DNA of 64,000 bases from Deroplatys truncata (taxonomy: Eukaryota > Arthropoda > Insecta > Mantodea > Mantidae). A model generated the notes under the pieces. It made no database searches. It worked only from the letters and a program-made list of their open reading frames with translations, and was not told where the DNA came from. The stretch lies in contig CM060989.1 of NCBI GenBank assembly GCA_030765065.1, forward strand, positions 55,504,001 to 55,568,000. The letters run 5' to 3'. The position numbers and the translations under genes are program-made. Positions within the stretch are counted from its first letter, which is position 1, and every line of letters starts with the position of its first letter. Below, piece by piece: positions 11,073-22,741 of this stretch.

Positions 11073-12327
11073 TTCCAATGTAAAGTTTTGGATTTATTTG
11101 TAATTTGGGACATTAGATTAAAGCTTGAGACAGCTGCAGGCGTAGATGGGGAGAGAGAGATTTCAAAATAAGCATACTGAGACTAGTGGGTATGGTTTTT
11201 TCAACCATGCAAATCCTCTAGCATTTTCAGAGCTACTGAAAGTAGTGGAGTCCCTAGCCACAATGCTTAAGTTGAGAGGATATTTGAACACTAATGAACA
11301 TTGTATCATAAAACAATTTTGTTATTACAGTATAAATGAAAAACGTTTATTTTCTGTCAATGTTATGGCCAAATAGGAAATCCTTATGCAGTTGGTTTCA
11401 AGGTATCTGCACTCAAATCATTACAACAAAGAATGCAAACAGCAGCCAAGGGCCACTGACAGGCAAGTAAAACCGGCCTGAGTGCTGCCTGCAAATGCCG
11501 AAAGATTGTACGAGAGATGCGGGGTTTACCTGCAACGTTCCTGTCTTTAGATCAGTTCAACCATATTTCCTTCCGCCCTGCTTTAACGCTTGGAAATCCC
11601 TAAGACTCGGAACTTGGGGCCTTGTGTGCCTGAGTAAGCGTATTCAATGTCAACAAACACCTCGTACTCTTCGACCACGGCGTGTGCTTTCTTTGGGAGG
11701 AGGAGTCAGGTATTCACAGTTTCGAGTTGCACTTACTAGTGAGGCTAAGGCGTGTAATTTTAGTACTGTTTTCATTATGCAACTGTACATTCACACGAAC
11801 ACCTTGATCCTCACTTCTCTCGGATCGCAAGCCTTGAAGTTGCGCATTGTCAACAAAACAATGGCACTCTCCGCCAAACGCATTCATATCGTGGCCGACT
11901 AGTACTACTCGGGACATTTAGGAATATCGTTGGTTTGGGGGCGCTATTAACGTGTTTACATCCAAGTAGCCTGTACTCGTTAGTTGCCGAGTTGGCTCTG
12001 CTTACATTACATCTTAACTCCACTTGACCGCAAGGCATACCGGGTCCTAAGTTCCCAACCTTTCAGAGAGAGGGGAATGAAGCGAGTTTCCCTTTCCATT
12101 CGTTCTACCAAGGACTGAAACTTAATTGGTTTAGTTTTATCAGTCTCTTCAAATATAGTAAGTGGGGTAACTATGGACTTTGGACCTTAGCTCTTAAGAG
12201 AAGTCAGGCTTCACTGGTTACCATTTTGAAAAACTAAGAGCCTCCTAGGAGCCAAGAAAGTCTCCGGGGGGGGGGGGGGTTTACAGGTAATTACCGGAAC
12301 TCCTGCTTCAAATCTAAAAGGGTAAAC
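11073..12327. other. Unassigned, relatively GC-rich region with a poly-G tract
   Basis: The stretch at 11470-12060 is GC-richer than its surroundings, but no domain or known repeat is recognisable. The 135-residue frame at 11495-11902 lacks recognisable motifs. A run of about a dozen G lies near 12267-12279. A promoter or CpG-rich remnant is possible but not shown. Confidence 0.4.
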
Positions 12328-12519
12328 TATGAGGGCTGATCAATAAAGACAGACTGATGTTCTCCTGTAGCTTCCTTGTTAGTTTCCTGTCTCTACCATG
12401 ACTATTTGAAAAGAGCAGGGTTTCATGGATAATGTCCATAGGCGGCAGCACTCTCGTATCGGTAGGTTGGTAGTAATGCTGTATATTGTTGACCCTATTT
12501 GAATTTGGCATACCACAAA

Positions 12520-13708
12520 ATGGAGGTGACACGAGAGGAGCAATACAGCGCAATAAAATTTTGTTTTCATTTAAATCATACAGCCTCTGAAACTTTCGAA
12601 AAGCTGAAGCAAGCATACGGTGAAGATGCACTACCTCGTGCAACAGTATTTAGGTGGTTCAACGTGAGCCTGGTGTTTCGGAATGGAATGGTGTACAAGC
12701 ATGCAGTTCCCCCTTACACTACTGTTACAGCAGCATACTACAAGTCAGTATTGGCTACACTGAGGAAGCACATTGCAAAGAAACGTCCAGAACTACATCG
12801 GAATGGGTGGCGACTTCATCGCGACAACGCGAGGCCTCATGTCGCAAATCAAGTCCAGGAATCTTTTCTTCTACTTCACGGTTTTAGGCCGTCCTGGGTT
12901 TCTGTATCCTTGGGGTCCATAGTTATATGTTGCTCGGGGTATTCTATTTAATGGCATTCTTTCTAAATGTTTTCCAGTTCTATATTCTATTATTACTTTA
13001 TTTAATTCTTCTATTTTTAACTTTTACCTTATTTGGTTTTTTTTTTTTGTTTTTATCCAGTCTTGTGTATCCTGCTTAGGTCTGAGAAATTTCATTTCAG
13101 CTGTCTGTATTCTTTTATTTTCTGCTGTCACTGTCCATGTTTCAGATCCATAAGTTACTGTGGGGATGGCCATTGCTTTATACAGTTTTATTATTGAGTC
13201 TTTTTTAATATTATTATAGTTCCCGTTATGCAATTAAATTTAACTTCTTATTAATGTCTATTTCAGACCCATATGTTATTTCACATCCTAGAAAATTAAA
13301 TATTGACACTTGTTCTATGCTTTTATTTTCTATAATTATTTTAGACCGGACCGAGTGAGTACCTTTAAATGCCATAACTTTAGTTTTTTCAGTTGAAATT
13401 TCCATGCTGTATGTTTTTTTATATTAGAATTTAGTAACTCCAGGAATTTTCGGCTAAATTCAACATTACCTGTGTGCCGCATCCCCGCTATAGCCCCGAT
13501 CTTGCCCCCTGTGATTTATTTTTATTCCCATTACTAAAGACAAAGCTCCGGAACATTAGATTTGAGAGCACTGAAGCAGTGCTGAAGAAAAGTGAGGCGA
13601 TTCTCAAAGACCTTGCAAAGAATGGCCTGGCAGAGACGTTATAAAAAGTGCATACAAGCAGGAGGGGACTACTTTGAAAAAGATCATGTCAACAATGAAA
13701 TGGAGTAA
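12520..13708 (+). pseudogene. mariner transposase pseudogene, internally deleted
   Basis: The start ATG at 12520 gives MEVTREEQYSAIKFCFHLN, then ETFEKLKQAYGEDALPRATV and FRWFN, the mariner helix-turn-helix. The frame then jumps to PPYTTVTAAYYKSVLATLRK and WRLHRDNARPHVANQVQE, which contains the second catalytic Asp. After the LINE insertion the protein resumes at about 13469 with PHPRYSPDLAPCDLFLFP (third Asp in PCDLF), then KTKLRNIRFESTEAVLKKS, ending at 13708. The segment holding the first Asp (usual VDETW) is absent. Confidence 0.87.
12885..13468 (-). mobile_element. Non-LTR retrotransposon (LINE) fragment inside mariner 2
   Basis: On the minus strand, 13233-13024 reads KLYKAMAIPTVTYGSETWTV and then RIQTAEMKFLR, the hallmark C-terminal segment of insect LINE reverse-transcriptase proteins. 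Further on (about 12960-12890) RMPLNRIPRATYNYGPQGYR is the matching downstream part. The fragment is 5'- and 3'-truncated with several stops. The clade cannot be set from this short piece. Its junctions coincide with the break in the mariner reading frame. Confidence 0.75.
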
Positions 13709-13761
13709 TAAATATCTGTGGAAAAAAAATCATTCTTAGTCTTTATTGATCAGTCCCCGTA

Positions 13762-14496
13762 TTTGAGAACAAATTCGTAACGTGCACGATTGTAGTGTGG
13801 ATTGTGGATTTACTACAACTAGAATGTGGAGATGAACTCGCTGTCGCTTGTCTGGTTAAACGCAAATGCAACTGGATGTCATTCGAAACGATAGGTATTG
13901 TGGTCGAACAGGAAACACGATGAGTAAAAATAATAATGCCCTCTCAATGTCATTTCTTTGATTCAGCATAATCTAGTTGAATCAGTATTTCCAACAGCGT
14001 AACGAGAATGGCTACGTTAATTCTAATGTACTTGTTTGCTGCTAACGGCTGCTTAGCAAGTGGTTTACCAGGTCACTAGGGTCAAGATTTTAATGCAAAT
14101 GCACATTTCTTCTGTTGTCAGTATGCTCACTTACTGGTCGTAGCCGTTCCCTCACGGTGACTTGTCAAGAGTTCTCGGAAATGAGTTCCAGTTGGTGGTT
14201 ATACTTACAGGTAAATATCCAACCATTAATAGTTCTAGAAATTCAATTCCTGTATTCCTGTACATCCTGTCATCCAATTCAATGATAAGGAGTTGAAGGT
14301 CGTGTTTTTGCATAATCATGCCAAAAATAAAAGTGAGACAAAATTACAGGAGTATATTGTATCTTTAATATTAAAGATACATTTTGACGAGTTAAATAAC
14401 TCAATATTACTTCCACAATAATTTTGATCACGGAAAGGTTACATAAAATTGCCTTAAATTTTTATTTTGTGTCACTATCATAACAGTTATAAAAAA
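13762..14496. other. Unassigned region
   Basis: No feature recognised between mariner 2 and the first HLE composite. Confidence 0.4.
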
Positions 14497-15222
14497 TCTG
14501 ATGTGTTACACTCACATGACTTTCTCTACTCTTGTACAATCTAATTTTACAAACGCCTATTCTCCATATGCTTCATGTTAATCGAGATATCGAGATGTCA
14601 ATCTTATTGGTAATTTTCCTGTAGATGCAAGGGGAATATGGTAGCTTTTAAGCGAGTCAAATATTTTAACGCTGGTTGCTATGCGGCGCATTCCATTCTC
14701 TTTGCAAGTCAGGACATAAAAAAATGAATAACGTATTTGAGAAAAAGTATAAGTATTGGAAACTTTAAGGGAATAACAAGCAATATCTCGAAAACGGTTC
14801 ACTCAACAAAAGAAATGTGTATGACATAAATTGTGTATTTTAACGCGATCTACATTTTTGTGCAGTAAAATTTTGTCTATCTCTTATGGTTTACCAGTTA
14901 TGCAAAAGTCGTTCACAATGAATACTTTTGGAGACATTCCCAGAAAATTCGAGATATACATTTCATTTCTCATGACAATATCTTAAACATATGATATTTT
15001 AATCAAAATCGTTAGCCATTTTTGAGAAAATTAAATTTTCGAAAAATGTTCCATGTAAAGGGTAGTCTGGGGTGGGGGGATTTTCTTGAAAACCTTCGTG
15101 TCGCATCTCTGGAAGATACTGAACCTTAATACCAAGTTTGGTTGTTTATACGACGGTTCGTTTCTGAGTTATGCTGTTCACAGACACACAGACACACGGA
15201 CATGTTTCCAAAAATGCTTTTT

Positions 15223-15364
15223 ACTTTCTCTACTACGTATAGTAAGTAGGGGAAGTATTGCATTCCACCCAAAAATTCGATACCGAGATTTCACCGGAAA
15301 TACATGTTTTGAGACCTCCTGAATCCAAAAAAAGCATTTTTGGAAACATGTCCGTGTGTGTGTC

Positions 15365-15412
<48 letters not shown>

Positions 15413-16117
15413 TGTGTGTGTGTCTGTGAACAGCATAACTCAAAAACTAACAGTCGGATAAACACCAAACTTGGTATTTACGTACAGTATCTTCCAGAGA
15501 TGCGACACGAAGATTTTCAAGAAAATCCCCCCACCCCAGACTACCCTTTACATGGAACATTTTTCGAAAATTTTAATTTTCTCACAAATGGCTAACGATT
15601 TTGATGAAAATATCATATGTTTAAGATAATGTCATGAGAAATGAAATGTATATCTCGACATTTCTGGGAATGTCTCCAAAAGTATTCTTCATTATGAACG
15701 ACTTTTGCATAACTGGTAAACCATAAGAGATAGACAAAATTTTACTGCACAAAAAATGTAGATCGCGTTAAAATACACCACTTATATCATATACATTTTT
15801 TTTGTTGAGTGAACCGTTTTCGAGATATTGCTTGTTATTTCCTTAAATTTTCCAATACTTATACTTCTTCTCAAATTCGTTATTCATTTTTTTATGTCCT
15901 GGACATGCAAAGAGAATGGAATGCGCCACATAGCAACCAGCGATAAAATATTTGACTATCGCTTAAAACCTACCATATTCCCCTTGCATCTACAAGAAAA
16001 TTACCAATAAGATTGAGATCTCGATATCTCGATTAATATGAAGCATATGGAGAATAGGCGTTTGTAAAAATAGATTGTACAAGAGTAGAGAAAGTCATGT
16101 GAGTGTAACACATCAGA
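15223..16117 (-). mobile_element. HLE repeat, complete inverted copy nested in an HLE
   Basis: Begins with ACTTTCTCTACTACGTATAG (complement of the 3' end) and finishes with ACACATCAGA (complement of the 5' end). It lies inside the T-run of the outer copy. The CA site is expanded into a GT array on this strand (15353-15428). Confidence 0.88.
15353..15428. repeat. (GT)n-rich compound microsatellite at the HLE CA site
   Basis: GT units broken by a few TCTG interruptions, located at the family's CA site on the minus-strand copy. Confidence 0.9.
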
Positions 16118-16304
16118 TTTTTTTGGATTCAGTGAGTCTCAAAACATGTATTTCCGGTGAAATCTCGGTATCGAATTTTTGGGTGGAATACAATACTTCC
16201 CCTACTTACTATACGTAGTAGAGAAAGTAAAAAGGGAATCGAGCATCAATTTGGTGATTAACTTATTTTATTAATGTTTGTTATACAAATATGTACAGAT
16301 TTTT

Positions 16305-17049
16305 ACTTTCTCATAGTAAGTAGGGGAAGTATTGCATTCCACCCAAAAATTCGATACCGAGATTTCAACGCAAATACAAGTTTTGAAGTGCCCTGATCCA
16401 AATAAAGCATTTTTGGAAACGTCCGTGTATGCGTCTAAGACTGCGAACATCATAACTCAAAAACGAAAAGTGGGGTAAATACCAACTTGGTATTTGAGTT
16501 TAGTATCCTCCAAGAATGCGACACGAAGATTTTCAAGAAAATCCGCCCCCTCCAGAATACCCTTTACATGGAAATTTTTCGAAAATGTTTATTTTCTAAA
16601 AAAAATGGCTCCTACAATTTTTATTAAAACATTATACGTTTAAGATATTTTCATGGCAAATGAAATGTATATCTTGAATTTTCTGAGAATGTCCCCAAAA
16701 GTCCTCTTCATTCTGAATGACTTTCGCATAACTGGTAAACCGTAAGAGATGGACAAAATTTTACTACAAAAAAATTTAGATATTGTTAAAACACAACTTA
16801 TCATACTTTTATTGGGGGGGGGGTTATGCCCTGGACTTGCAAAGAGAATGGAATGCTCCAAATAGCAACCAACTCTTAAAAGATTTGACTATCGCTTAAA
16901 GCCTATCATATTCCCCTTGCACCTGCAAAAAAATTAGCAATAAGATAGTTTCTGCAAATGTTTATCTCGATTAACTTGAAGTAGATGGAGAATAAGAGTT
17001 TGTAAAAATAGTTTGTACAAGAGTAGAGAGTCATGCGAGTTAAACACAA
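16305..17049 (-). mobile_element. HLE repeat copy
   Basis: Minus-strand copy from ACTTTCTCATAGTAAGTAGG (3' end complement) to AGTAGAGAGTCATGCGAGTT. The terminal bases of the 5' end are diverged. It contains a GGGGGGGGG tract near 16815 and the usual internal landmarks in reverse. Confidence 0.8.
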
Positions 17050-17540
17050 TTTTTCTTATTTAATAGAGGTCGTGAATGAAATGTTCTTGTTTTTCCTTGG
17101 CATGTTCAATTTGATACCCAGTAATGTAATCAGAGCAATGATGTTGGAGATCATTGTTATCTACTGGTAATATACTTTATTTTTCTATCACAATATCGTT
17201 TCGAGTATCATCAGGCTGAGTTTCGTCATACCTTGACAAGCGACAAGGACATTGTAAACCGAGAGTGCAAACATGGACGATAATAAATTTGTTCTCAAAA
17301 ACACTTTCATCATAATGCCTGTGGTGCTGTTAGCTTCGTACTGTTAAACTCACACATAACCTCCTAACTTAGCAAATTACGCAGAATATGACCACTTATA
17401 CTTAGCGATTTGAGTATGAATGGCTCTTAAGGACGGTGAATCTGACCGTACGAATATAAAGAACGAAGTTTTCTCAAGTCGTGGGTTAAATAGAGCTTCG
17501 CTTGTTATTAACAACTTTAAATAACAGAAATGTTTTATCC
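17050..17540. other. Unassigned region
   Basis: Unique-looking AT-rich sequence between HLE copies; nothing recognised. Confidence 0.4.
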
Positions 17541-17637
17541 TTTACTTCCAAAAATTCGATACCGAGATTTCACCGAAAATACATGTTTTGAGACCTCCTG
17601 AATAAAAAAAAAAAAAAAAAGCATTTTTGGAAACATG

Positions 17638-17695
<58 letters not shown>

Positions 17696-18465
17696 CAGCA
17701 TAACTCAGAAACGAACAGTAGGAAAAACACCAAACTTCGTATTTAGGTTCAGTATCTTCCAGAGATGCGACAGGAAGGTTTTCAAGAAAACCCTCCCACC
17801 CTAGACTACCCTTTACATGGAAAATTTTTCGAAAATTTTAATTTTCTCAAAAATGACTAACGATTTTGATTCAAATATCAAATGTTTAAGATATTTTCAT
17901 GATAAATAAAATGAATATCTTGAATTTTCTGGGAATGTCTCCAAAAGTATTCTTCATTGTGAACATTTGCATAACTGGTAAACCATAAGAGACAAAATTT
18001 TACTACACAAAAAATGTAGATCGCGTTAAAATATACAATTTATGTCATACATTTTTTTTTTTTTGTTGAGTGAACCATTTTCGAGATATTGCTTGTTATT
18101 CCCTTAAATTTTTCAATACTTATTTTCTCAAATAGGAATTCGTTATTCATTTTTTTTGTCTTGGATATGCAGAGAGTATTAATCTGTGGCAAAGAGAATG
18201 GTGCTGCACATAGCAACCAGCTATAGAGATATGTCTGTGCTTATATTGCCCTTGCAATTACGAAACAAGGGGAACATAGTACGCCTTAAGCGATAGTCAA
18301 ATATTTTTAGAACTGGTCGCTATGTGTAAAATGTAATTCTCTTTGCATGTCAAAAGATCGTTTCTGCAAATGTTTAACTCGATTAATATGAAATAGATGG
18401 AGAATAGGTGTTTGTAAAAATAGTTTGTACAAGAGTAGAGAAAGTCATGTGAGTGTAACATCAGA
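17541..18465 (-). mobile_element. HLE repeat copy, 3' end shortened
   Basis: The minus-strand copy begins at CCAAAAATTCGATACCGAGA rather than at the full 3' terminus, so the last 50 or so bases are missing or altered. It ends with AACATCAGA. It has the longer middle segment (TATTAATCTGTGGCAAAGAG) shared with the copy at 59425, marking a subfamily. Confidence 0.82.
17641..17693. repeat. (GT)n microsatellite at the HLE CA site
   Basis: About 26 uninterrupted GT units. An A-run of about 17 bases lies just before it near 17603. Confidence 0.92.
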
Positions 18466-18570
18466 TTTTTCAGATTAGTTCGGTAATTTCGCACTCTGAA
18501 AGAACTCGTCTTTGGTTTCGTTGTCATCACTTGGGACTGGTTATACAAAGCAAATAAACCTTACATTTTT

Positions 18571-19240
18571 ACCTTCTCTGCTACGTATTTACAGTAAGTA
18601 GGGGGTAAGTAGAGGAAGTATTGCATTCCATCAAAACATTCGATACCGAGATTTCACCGGAAATACATGATTTGAGGCGCCCTGAACCAAAATAAAGCAT
18701 CTTTTGAAAACGTTCCAAACAAAAAGTCGTATAAATACCAAATTTTGTATTCGAGTTTAGTATCTTCCAAGGATGCGACACTAAGATTTACAAGAAAGTC
18801 CCCCATCCCAACTACCCTTTAGATGGAACTTTTTCGAAAACTTATTTTCTAAAAAAATGGCTCTTACGATTTTGATTAAAATACCGCATATTGAAGATAT
18901 TTACACGGCAAAAAAAATGTATATCTTGAATCCTCTGGGAATAGCCTAAAAAGTTATCTCCATTCGGAAGAAATTCTGTATAATCTTTTATACTGGCAAA
19001 CGTTAAGCCACAGACGAAAACACAAAATAGATCTCTTTAAAACACACAATTTACTTAAAATAAGTTTTTTTTTGGTGGCATAGGCCGTTAAAGTTTTCAA
19101 TTGCTTCTCGCGATTGCATGTAAATAGTATGCAACTTAAGGCCAGCTTATAGCGCACAGTTCTTAAAACATTTGACTATCGCTGTTCTCTTTGTATCGAT
19201 AACGAAATGTGTAACGTAGCTGTTTCTGCAAACATTATTT
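18571..19240 (-). mobile_element. HLE-related repeat, diverged subfamily 2
   Basis: Starts with ACCTTCTCTGCTACGTATTT and keeps the order of HLE landmarks in reverse (GATACCGAGATTTCACCGGA, AACTACCCTTTA, ACATTTGACTATCGC). It differs much more than the other copies. The 5' terminus is not recognisable, so the right boundary is approximate. Confidence 0.65.
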
Positions 19241-19893
19241 GTTGTTACTTCACTTCCAAGTTATTGAACCGAGAAGAATGCAAATTCAATTTTAGAACTT
19301 GCACAAGATGCCTCGAAGTAACTTGCAGTTACGTGTCTACTTGATTCCACATTTAACGGTGAATTGGAGGCATGTACAAAAAAACTAATTTAAATACGAA
19401 ACTGGATTATAATCGTACAAGAATATTACAGTCTAGAAATCTTGTTTTAATTTACACGATAGACAACCCATGGATCATTTACAAAACAGGTGGTGCTAGG
19501 CAAATTGTGTCAGAATAGTACTAAATGCACAAACTATTAATTCTATATATTTACAACTTCCTTTAGATGCAGCGGAAATAAACGTCACAGCAGTAATCTT
19601 GCCTCGAGTAGCTTATCTCAAAAGTGAATACAAAGATATTTCCTTCTCAAAGCCCAAGGTTACTCTAAGAGTAACTTGTTTTTTAAACTTACATTTGGTA
19701 ACCTGACATCTTTAGATCCTCTTATTTACGTATTTGGCATACCCTCAGTTTATTTATTTACTTTAAAACCAACTCACAGAACAGTTGGTTATTCTTCTTT
19801 GAAATACAATTCGGAGATAATTGGAGTTAACACTTCTTGAAAATTGTAATCTTGTAATCCTTAGAGACTTTTACTTCATTTAAGGTAATTTTT
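19241..19893. other. Unassigned region
   Basis: No feature recognised. Confidence 0.4.
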
Positions 19894-20310
19894 ACTTTAT
19901 CTACTACGAACGTTTATTAAGTAGAAGTATTGTATATCACCCAAAATTTGATGTCGAGATTTCACCGGAAATACACGTTTTAAGGTTCGCTGAACACCAA
20001 ACGCACACTGTGTGGCCGAACAGCTAACTCAAAAACGAAAAATGGGTTAAATACCAAACTTGGTATCCAAGGATGCAACATGAGCATTTTTAAGTAAATC
20101 CTACTACCCCAAACTACCCTTTAAATGAATAATTTTTCGAATTTTGATTTTCTCAAAATAGCTAACGATTAACATTAAAATACCATATGTTCAAAATATT
20201 TTACAAAATCTATATCTTGAATTTTCTGGGAATAGACTTAAGCCCTCTTCATTCTGAACCACTTTTGTATAATTGGTAAACCGTAAGACAGACAAAATCT
20301 TGCTTTTTTT

Positions 20311-20590
20311 AAGGGGGATAGCGCAGTGGTCTCGTTTCTGGCGCTCGTACCGAGGGTCCGGAGTTCGATTCTCGGTTCTAGGGTGGCGATTTTAAGTCGG
20401 CCAAACTCACCCTTCACCTTTGACTTGCTCATGTGAAGTAGCCCCAAGGCCCAACGTGGTTCAGAGTCTACAGTAAAAGCTGTAGCTCCTCTCATTCCAC
20501 CCCCATCATCACGCTACCATAGGAGGCAAAGAATTACGCCCGCTGGGTGGAAGGAAGTATCCCCCGAAGGTCATAGGCTATATGGGGAGC
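20311..20590 (+). mobile_element. tRNA-derived SINE (family S3)
   Basis: The head has box A-like GATAGCGCAGTGGTCTCG and box B-like GGAGTTCGATTCTCGG, spaced as in a tRNA. The body (AAGTCGGCCAAACTCACCC, GGCCCAACGTGGTTCAGAG) has the length of a typical 250-280 bp SINE. It lies within an HLE copy at a T-run (CTTTTTTT on both sides), which may be the target duplication. Confidence 0.75.
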
Positions 20591-20761
20591 GTTAAAAACA
20601 TCTTTTTTTGTGGCGTTAACCATTTTCGAGATATTATTGGTTTGAATGTTCAGATTGAATAAATTCCTCAATTGTAAATTGCTATTTTCTTTTCTTTTTC
20701 GTATTTGTGCAAGAGAAGAGACAGCCATTACACAGCGACTAGCTTGCTTTAGCTTAGTATG

Positions 20762-21775
20762 TGATGTAGTAATTTGTATCACAAATTACTTAAATGGAAA
20801 GAATGATTATAGCATGAATATGCATTTTTATGTGACATTGATTTGAGATGTTTGTTGATTGTAATTATTGTTGAGAAGTAAGTTTATACTGCCTTACTGA
20901 AACTGACAATAATAGCGCAATAATGCAGCGAGGGGGTGAGCTGTTTATCATTATTAGAGACGAGGAAGTTACGTAATGTTGGCGCGTTTTTTCTTTAGAA
21001 TCTTCTGGAACAATCTCCCTAGAGCATATGTATTCATAATTTTCATTGGATATTAAAATAGACGCTAATGTTGGCGCGTTTTATTAGCCAATAGCAACTC
21101 AGTTATAATCTTTATGCATATCGGGGTGTACGAGTATAAAAGGGCTAGGTTAGAGATAGACCCCGTCAGTTCGTCGAAAATATTTGTATGCTACACGTCG
21201 CCTTCAGTCCAGCAGAAATATTTGTAAAGTATACCTCTATTATCGATTCGCAAGTTACGCGTAGCAGAGTTAGGAAAATTCTCAAGTGTTGTAAAGTTAA
21301 TTATACAAAAGGTTGAAGTACGCGAATTAAAAGTAATCAGTAAGAAGTTATTATAACAGTTTCAGTTTGGCGGGTGTCAAGATCAATGTGTAAATTGTGA
21401 TAGTGAATTTGTTCGACAATAAAAAGTGTAAAACAAATTCCTTCATCAGTGTTATCTTTGGATAAAAGATTCCTTTCCGTTTACACAACCTGTATAAAGA
21501 GAAGTGCTCGACCGAAAAGATCATAGTTAGCCGGAGGACAGTAAACCAAAATTAAATAAAATAGCAGTAGCATTCTTTCAAACAAACACTAATACTACCG
21601 CAAATTGCTAACACCAGATGGAGCTACAAACCTAACAAAGAATTACGTCACAAAATGGCATCACCACGTGAAGTAAACACACATACACAAATAACATTAT
21701 AAATTTACCATCGCAAATTGGCTCCCAAACGTTATATAAATAAATAAATAAATAAATATAACAAATACCGCCGCA
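20762..21775 (+). mobile_element. Solo-type LTR, copy 1 (LTR retroelement fossil)
   Basis: Starts TGATGTAGTAATTTGTATCA and ends TACCGCCGCA, so TG...CA as in LTRs. It contains a TATA box (GTATAAAAGGG near 21134), a downstream AATAAA-type signal near 21418, and two TTGGCGCG motifs in the upstream part. Near the 3' end there is a primer-binding-like TTGGCTCCCAAACG. No internal coding region follows. No matching target duplication was seen at this copy. It is a remnant, younger than the HLE copy it interrupts. Confidence 0.8.
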
Positions 21776-21902
21776 TGTCATTCCTACACAAATGAGTAAC
21801 GGGAGGTTTATCTGCTTTAACAAGCAGTCAATATAACAGTAAGCTTATGCAACAATAATTTGTAGTAGAGTAGATAAAGTCACGAGAGTGCAACACAACA
21901 GA

Positions 21903-22382
21903 TTTTCCTGTTTATTTGGTACTTCTGGCACGTACACCTAGAGCGATACCGTTAATATGAAACTCCAGATGGATATAAACTGGACCGACAGCAAGTTTCC
22001 AGAACAGGTTGGTAACGTGTTCGTCGGTTAAGGAGACGTGTGTCACATGGCTAAGGCTTCCTGGATGTTCCCTTTCTGTTTGAACAAAACCATCACCACC
22101 AAACACGTGACGTCCGCATACCGAATTATGTCGCATCGATATTTAGCACGATTCGTACAATGTTCAAATCTCTCGCACAATGCAAAAATTAAATATCCAA
22201 TAAGATTCTTGAATATTCTTACTTAAGGATATTCTAGGCCTAAAAGTGACAAAATTAATAAATGAAAATTTTATGTTATTAAATTCTATGTAGATTTTTT
22301 AGCTGTACAACCTTACAAAGCACGCCAATGCCGATTTAAATTCTGTTTGTAAGCCTAGCTTCCTATAAAAGTTTAGTAAAAC
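21903..22382. other. Unassigned region
   Basis: No recognised feature; possibly old repeat sequence. Confidence 0.4.
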
Positions 22383-22741
22383 ATCCGATGCGCTACTTTC
22401 TCTACCCTCTATCGCTTATTAGTGGGTATACACATTATTCTTACGAACGTTTATTTTCCTTCTACTTCATTTTAATCGAGTTAAACTTTTCCGGAAATAG
22501 TTGCGGTATACATTTGTTATAGATGCAAAGGGAGTAGCGATAGTCAAATGTTTTAGAACTGGACGCCTGTTTCCATAACATCGCGAGAAACAACTGAAAA
22601 TCGAGGACTTTATTGAACTCGAACCATTAATACCTATCGGATATCTTGCAAATGGCTGATGCCACAATACTTATTTTATGTAAATTGTGTGTTTTAAAGA
22701 GATCTACATCTTCAAAAGATATTGAAGATGACTAAATTAAG
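22383..22741 (+). mobile_element. HLE-related repeat (subfamily 2), cut short
   Basis: Begins near ATCCGATGCGCTACTTTCTC and carries subfamily-2 landmarks (CCCTCTATCGCTTATTAGTG, GCGATAGTCAAATGTTTTAG, AAGAGATCTACATCTTC). It stops at the IS630-like element, which interrupts or replaces its 3' half. Confidence 0.7.

Larger units (their letters stand above)
12330..13759 (+). mobile_element. mariner-family DNA transposon 2, broken and interrupted
   Basis: The ends are inverted repeats sharing CTGATCAATAAAGAC (left GAGGGCTGATCAATAAAGAC, right the complement of CGGGGACTGATCAATAAAGA), each next to TA. The interior encodes N-terminal and C-terminal parts of a mariner transposase on the plus strand. 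A block of about 580 bp from a LINE, in reverse orientation, lies between them. The middle of the transposase, including the first catalytic Asp region, is deleted. Confidence 0.88.
14497..16228 (+). mobile_element. HLE composite 1: HLE split by an inverted HLE
   Basis: An outer plus-strand copy starts at 14497 (TCTGATGTG) and runs to the T-run after CCAAAAATGC at about 15217. It resumes at 16118 with TTTTGGATTCAGTGAGTCTC and ends at 16228 (GAGAAAGT). A complete minus-strand copy (15223-16117) sits between the halves. The outer 5' part and inner copy thus form inverted arms of about 720 bp. No extra target duplication is visible beyond the T-run. Confidence 0.85.
19894..21902 (-). mobile_element. 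Old HLE-related copy hosting a SINE and an LTR
   Basis: Pieces of one diverged minus-strand copy can be followed at 19894-20300 (from ACTTTATCTACTACGAACG), 20595-20761 (CCATTTTCGAGATATT and onward) and 21840-21902 (AGTAGAGTAGATAAAGTC to CAACAGA). A SINE (20311-20590) and an LTR (20762-21775) separate them. The strong divergence and the nested insertions mark it as one of the oldest copies. Confidence 0.55.

Noticed and set aside
11495-11902. 135-residue frame as a host gene
   Set aside because: No recognisable domain, and overlapping frames of similar length exist on the other strand.
15178-15468. Frames rich in THTHTHTH or CVCVCV residues
   Set aside because: They are translations of CA/GT microsatellites.
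20325-20395. Possible functional tRNA genes at the SINE heads (also 8100-8180, 42790-42865, 52505-52565, 60890-60925)
   Set aside because: Box A and B are present, but the cloverleaf arms are incomplete and each is fused to a repeat body.
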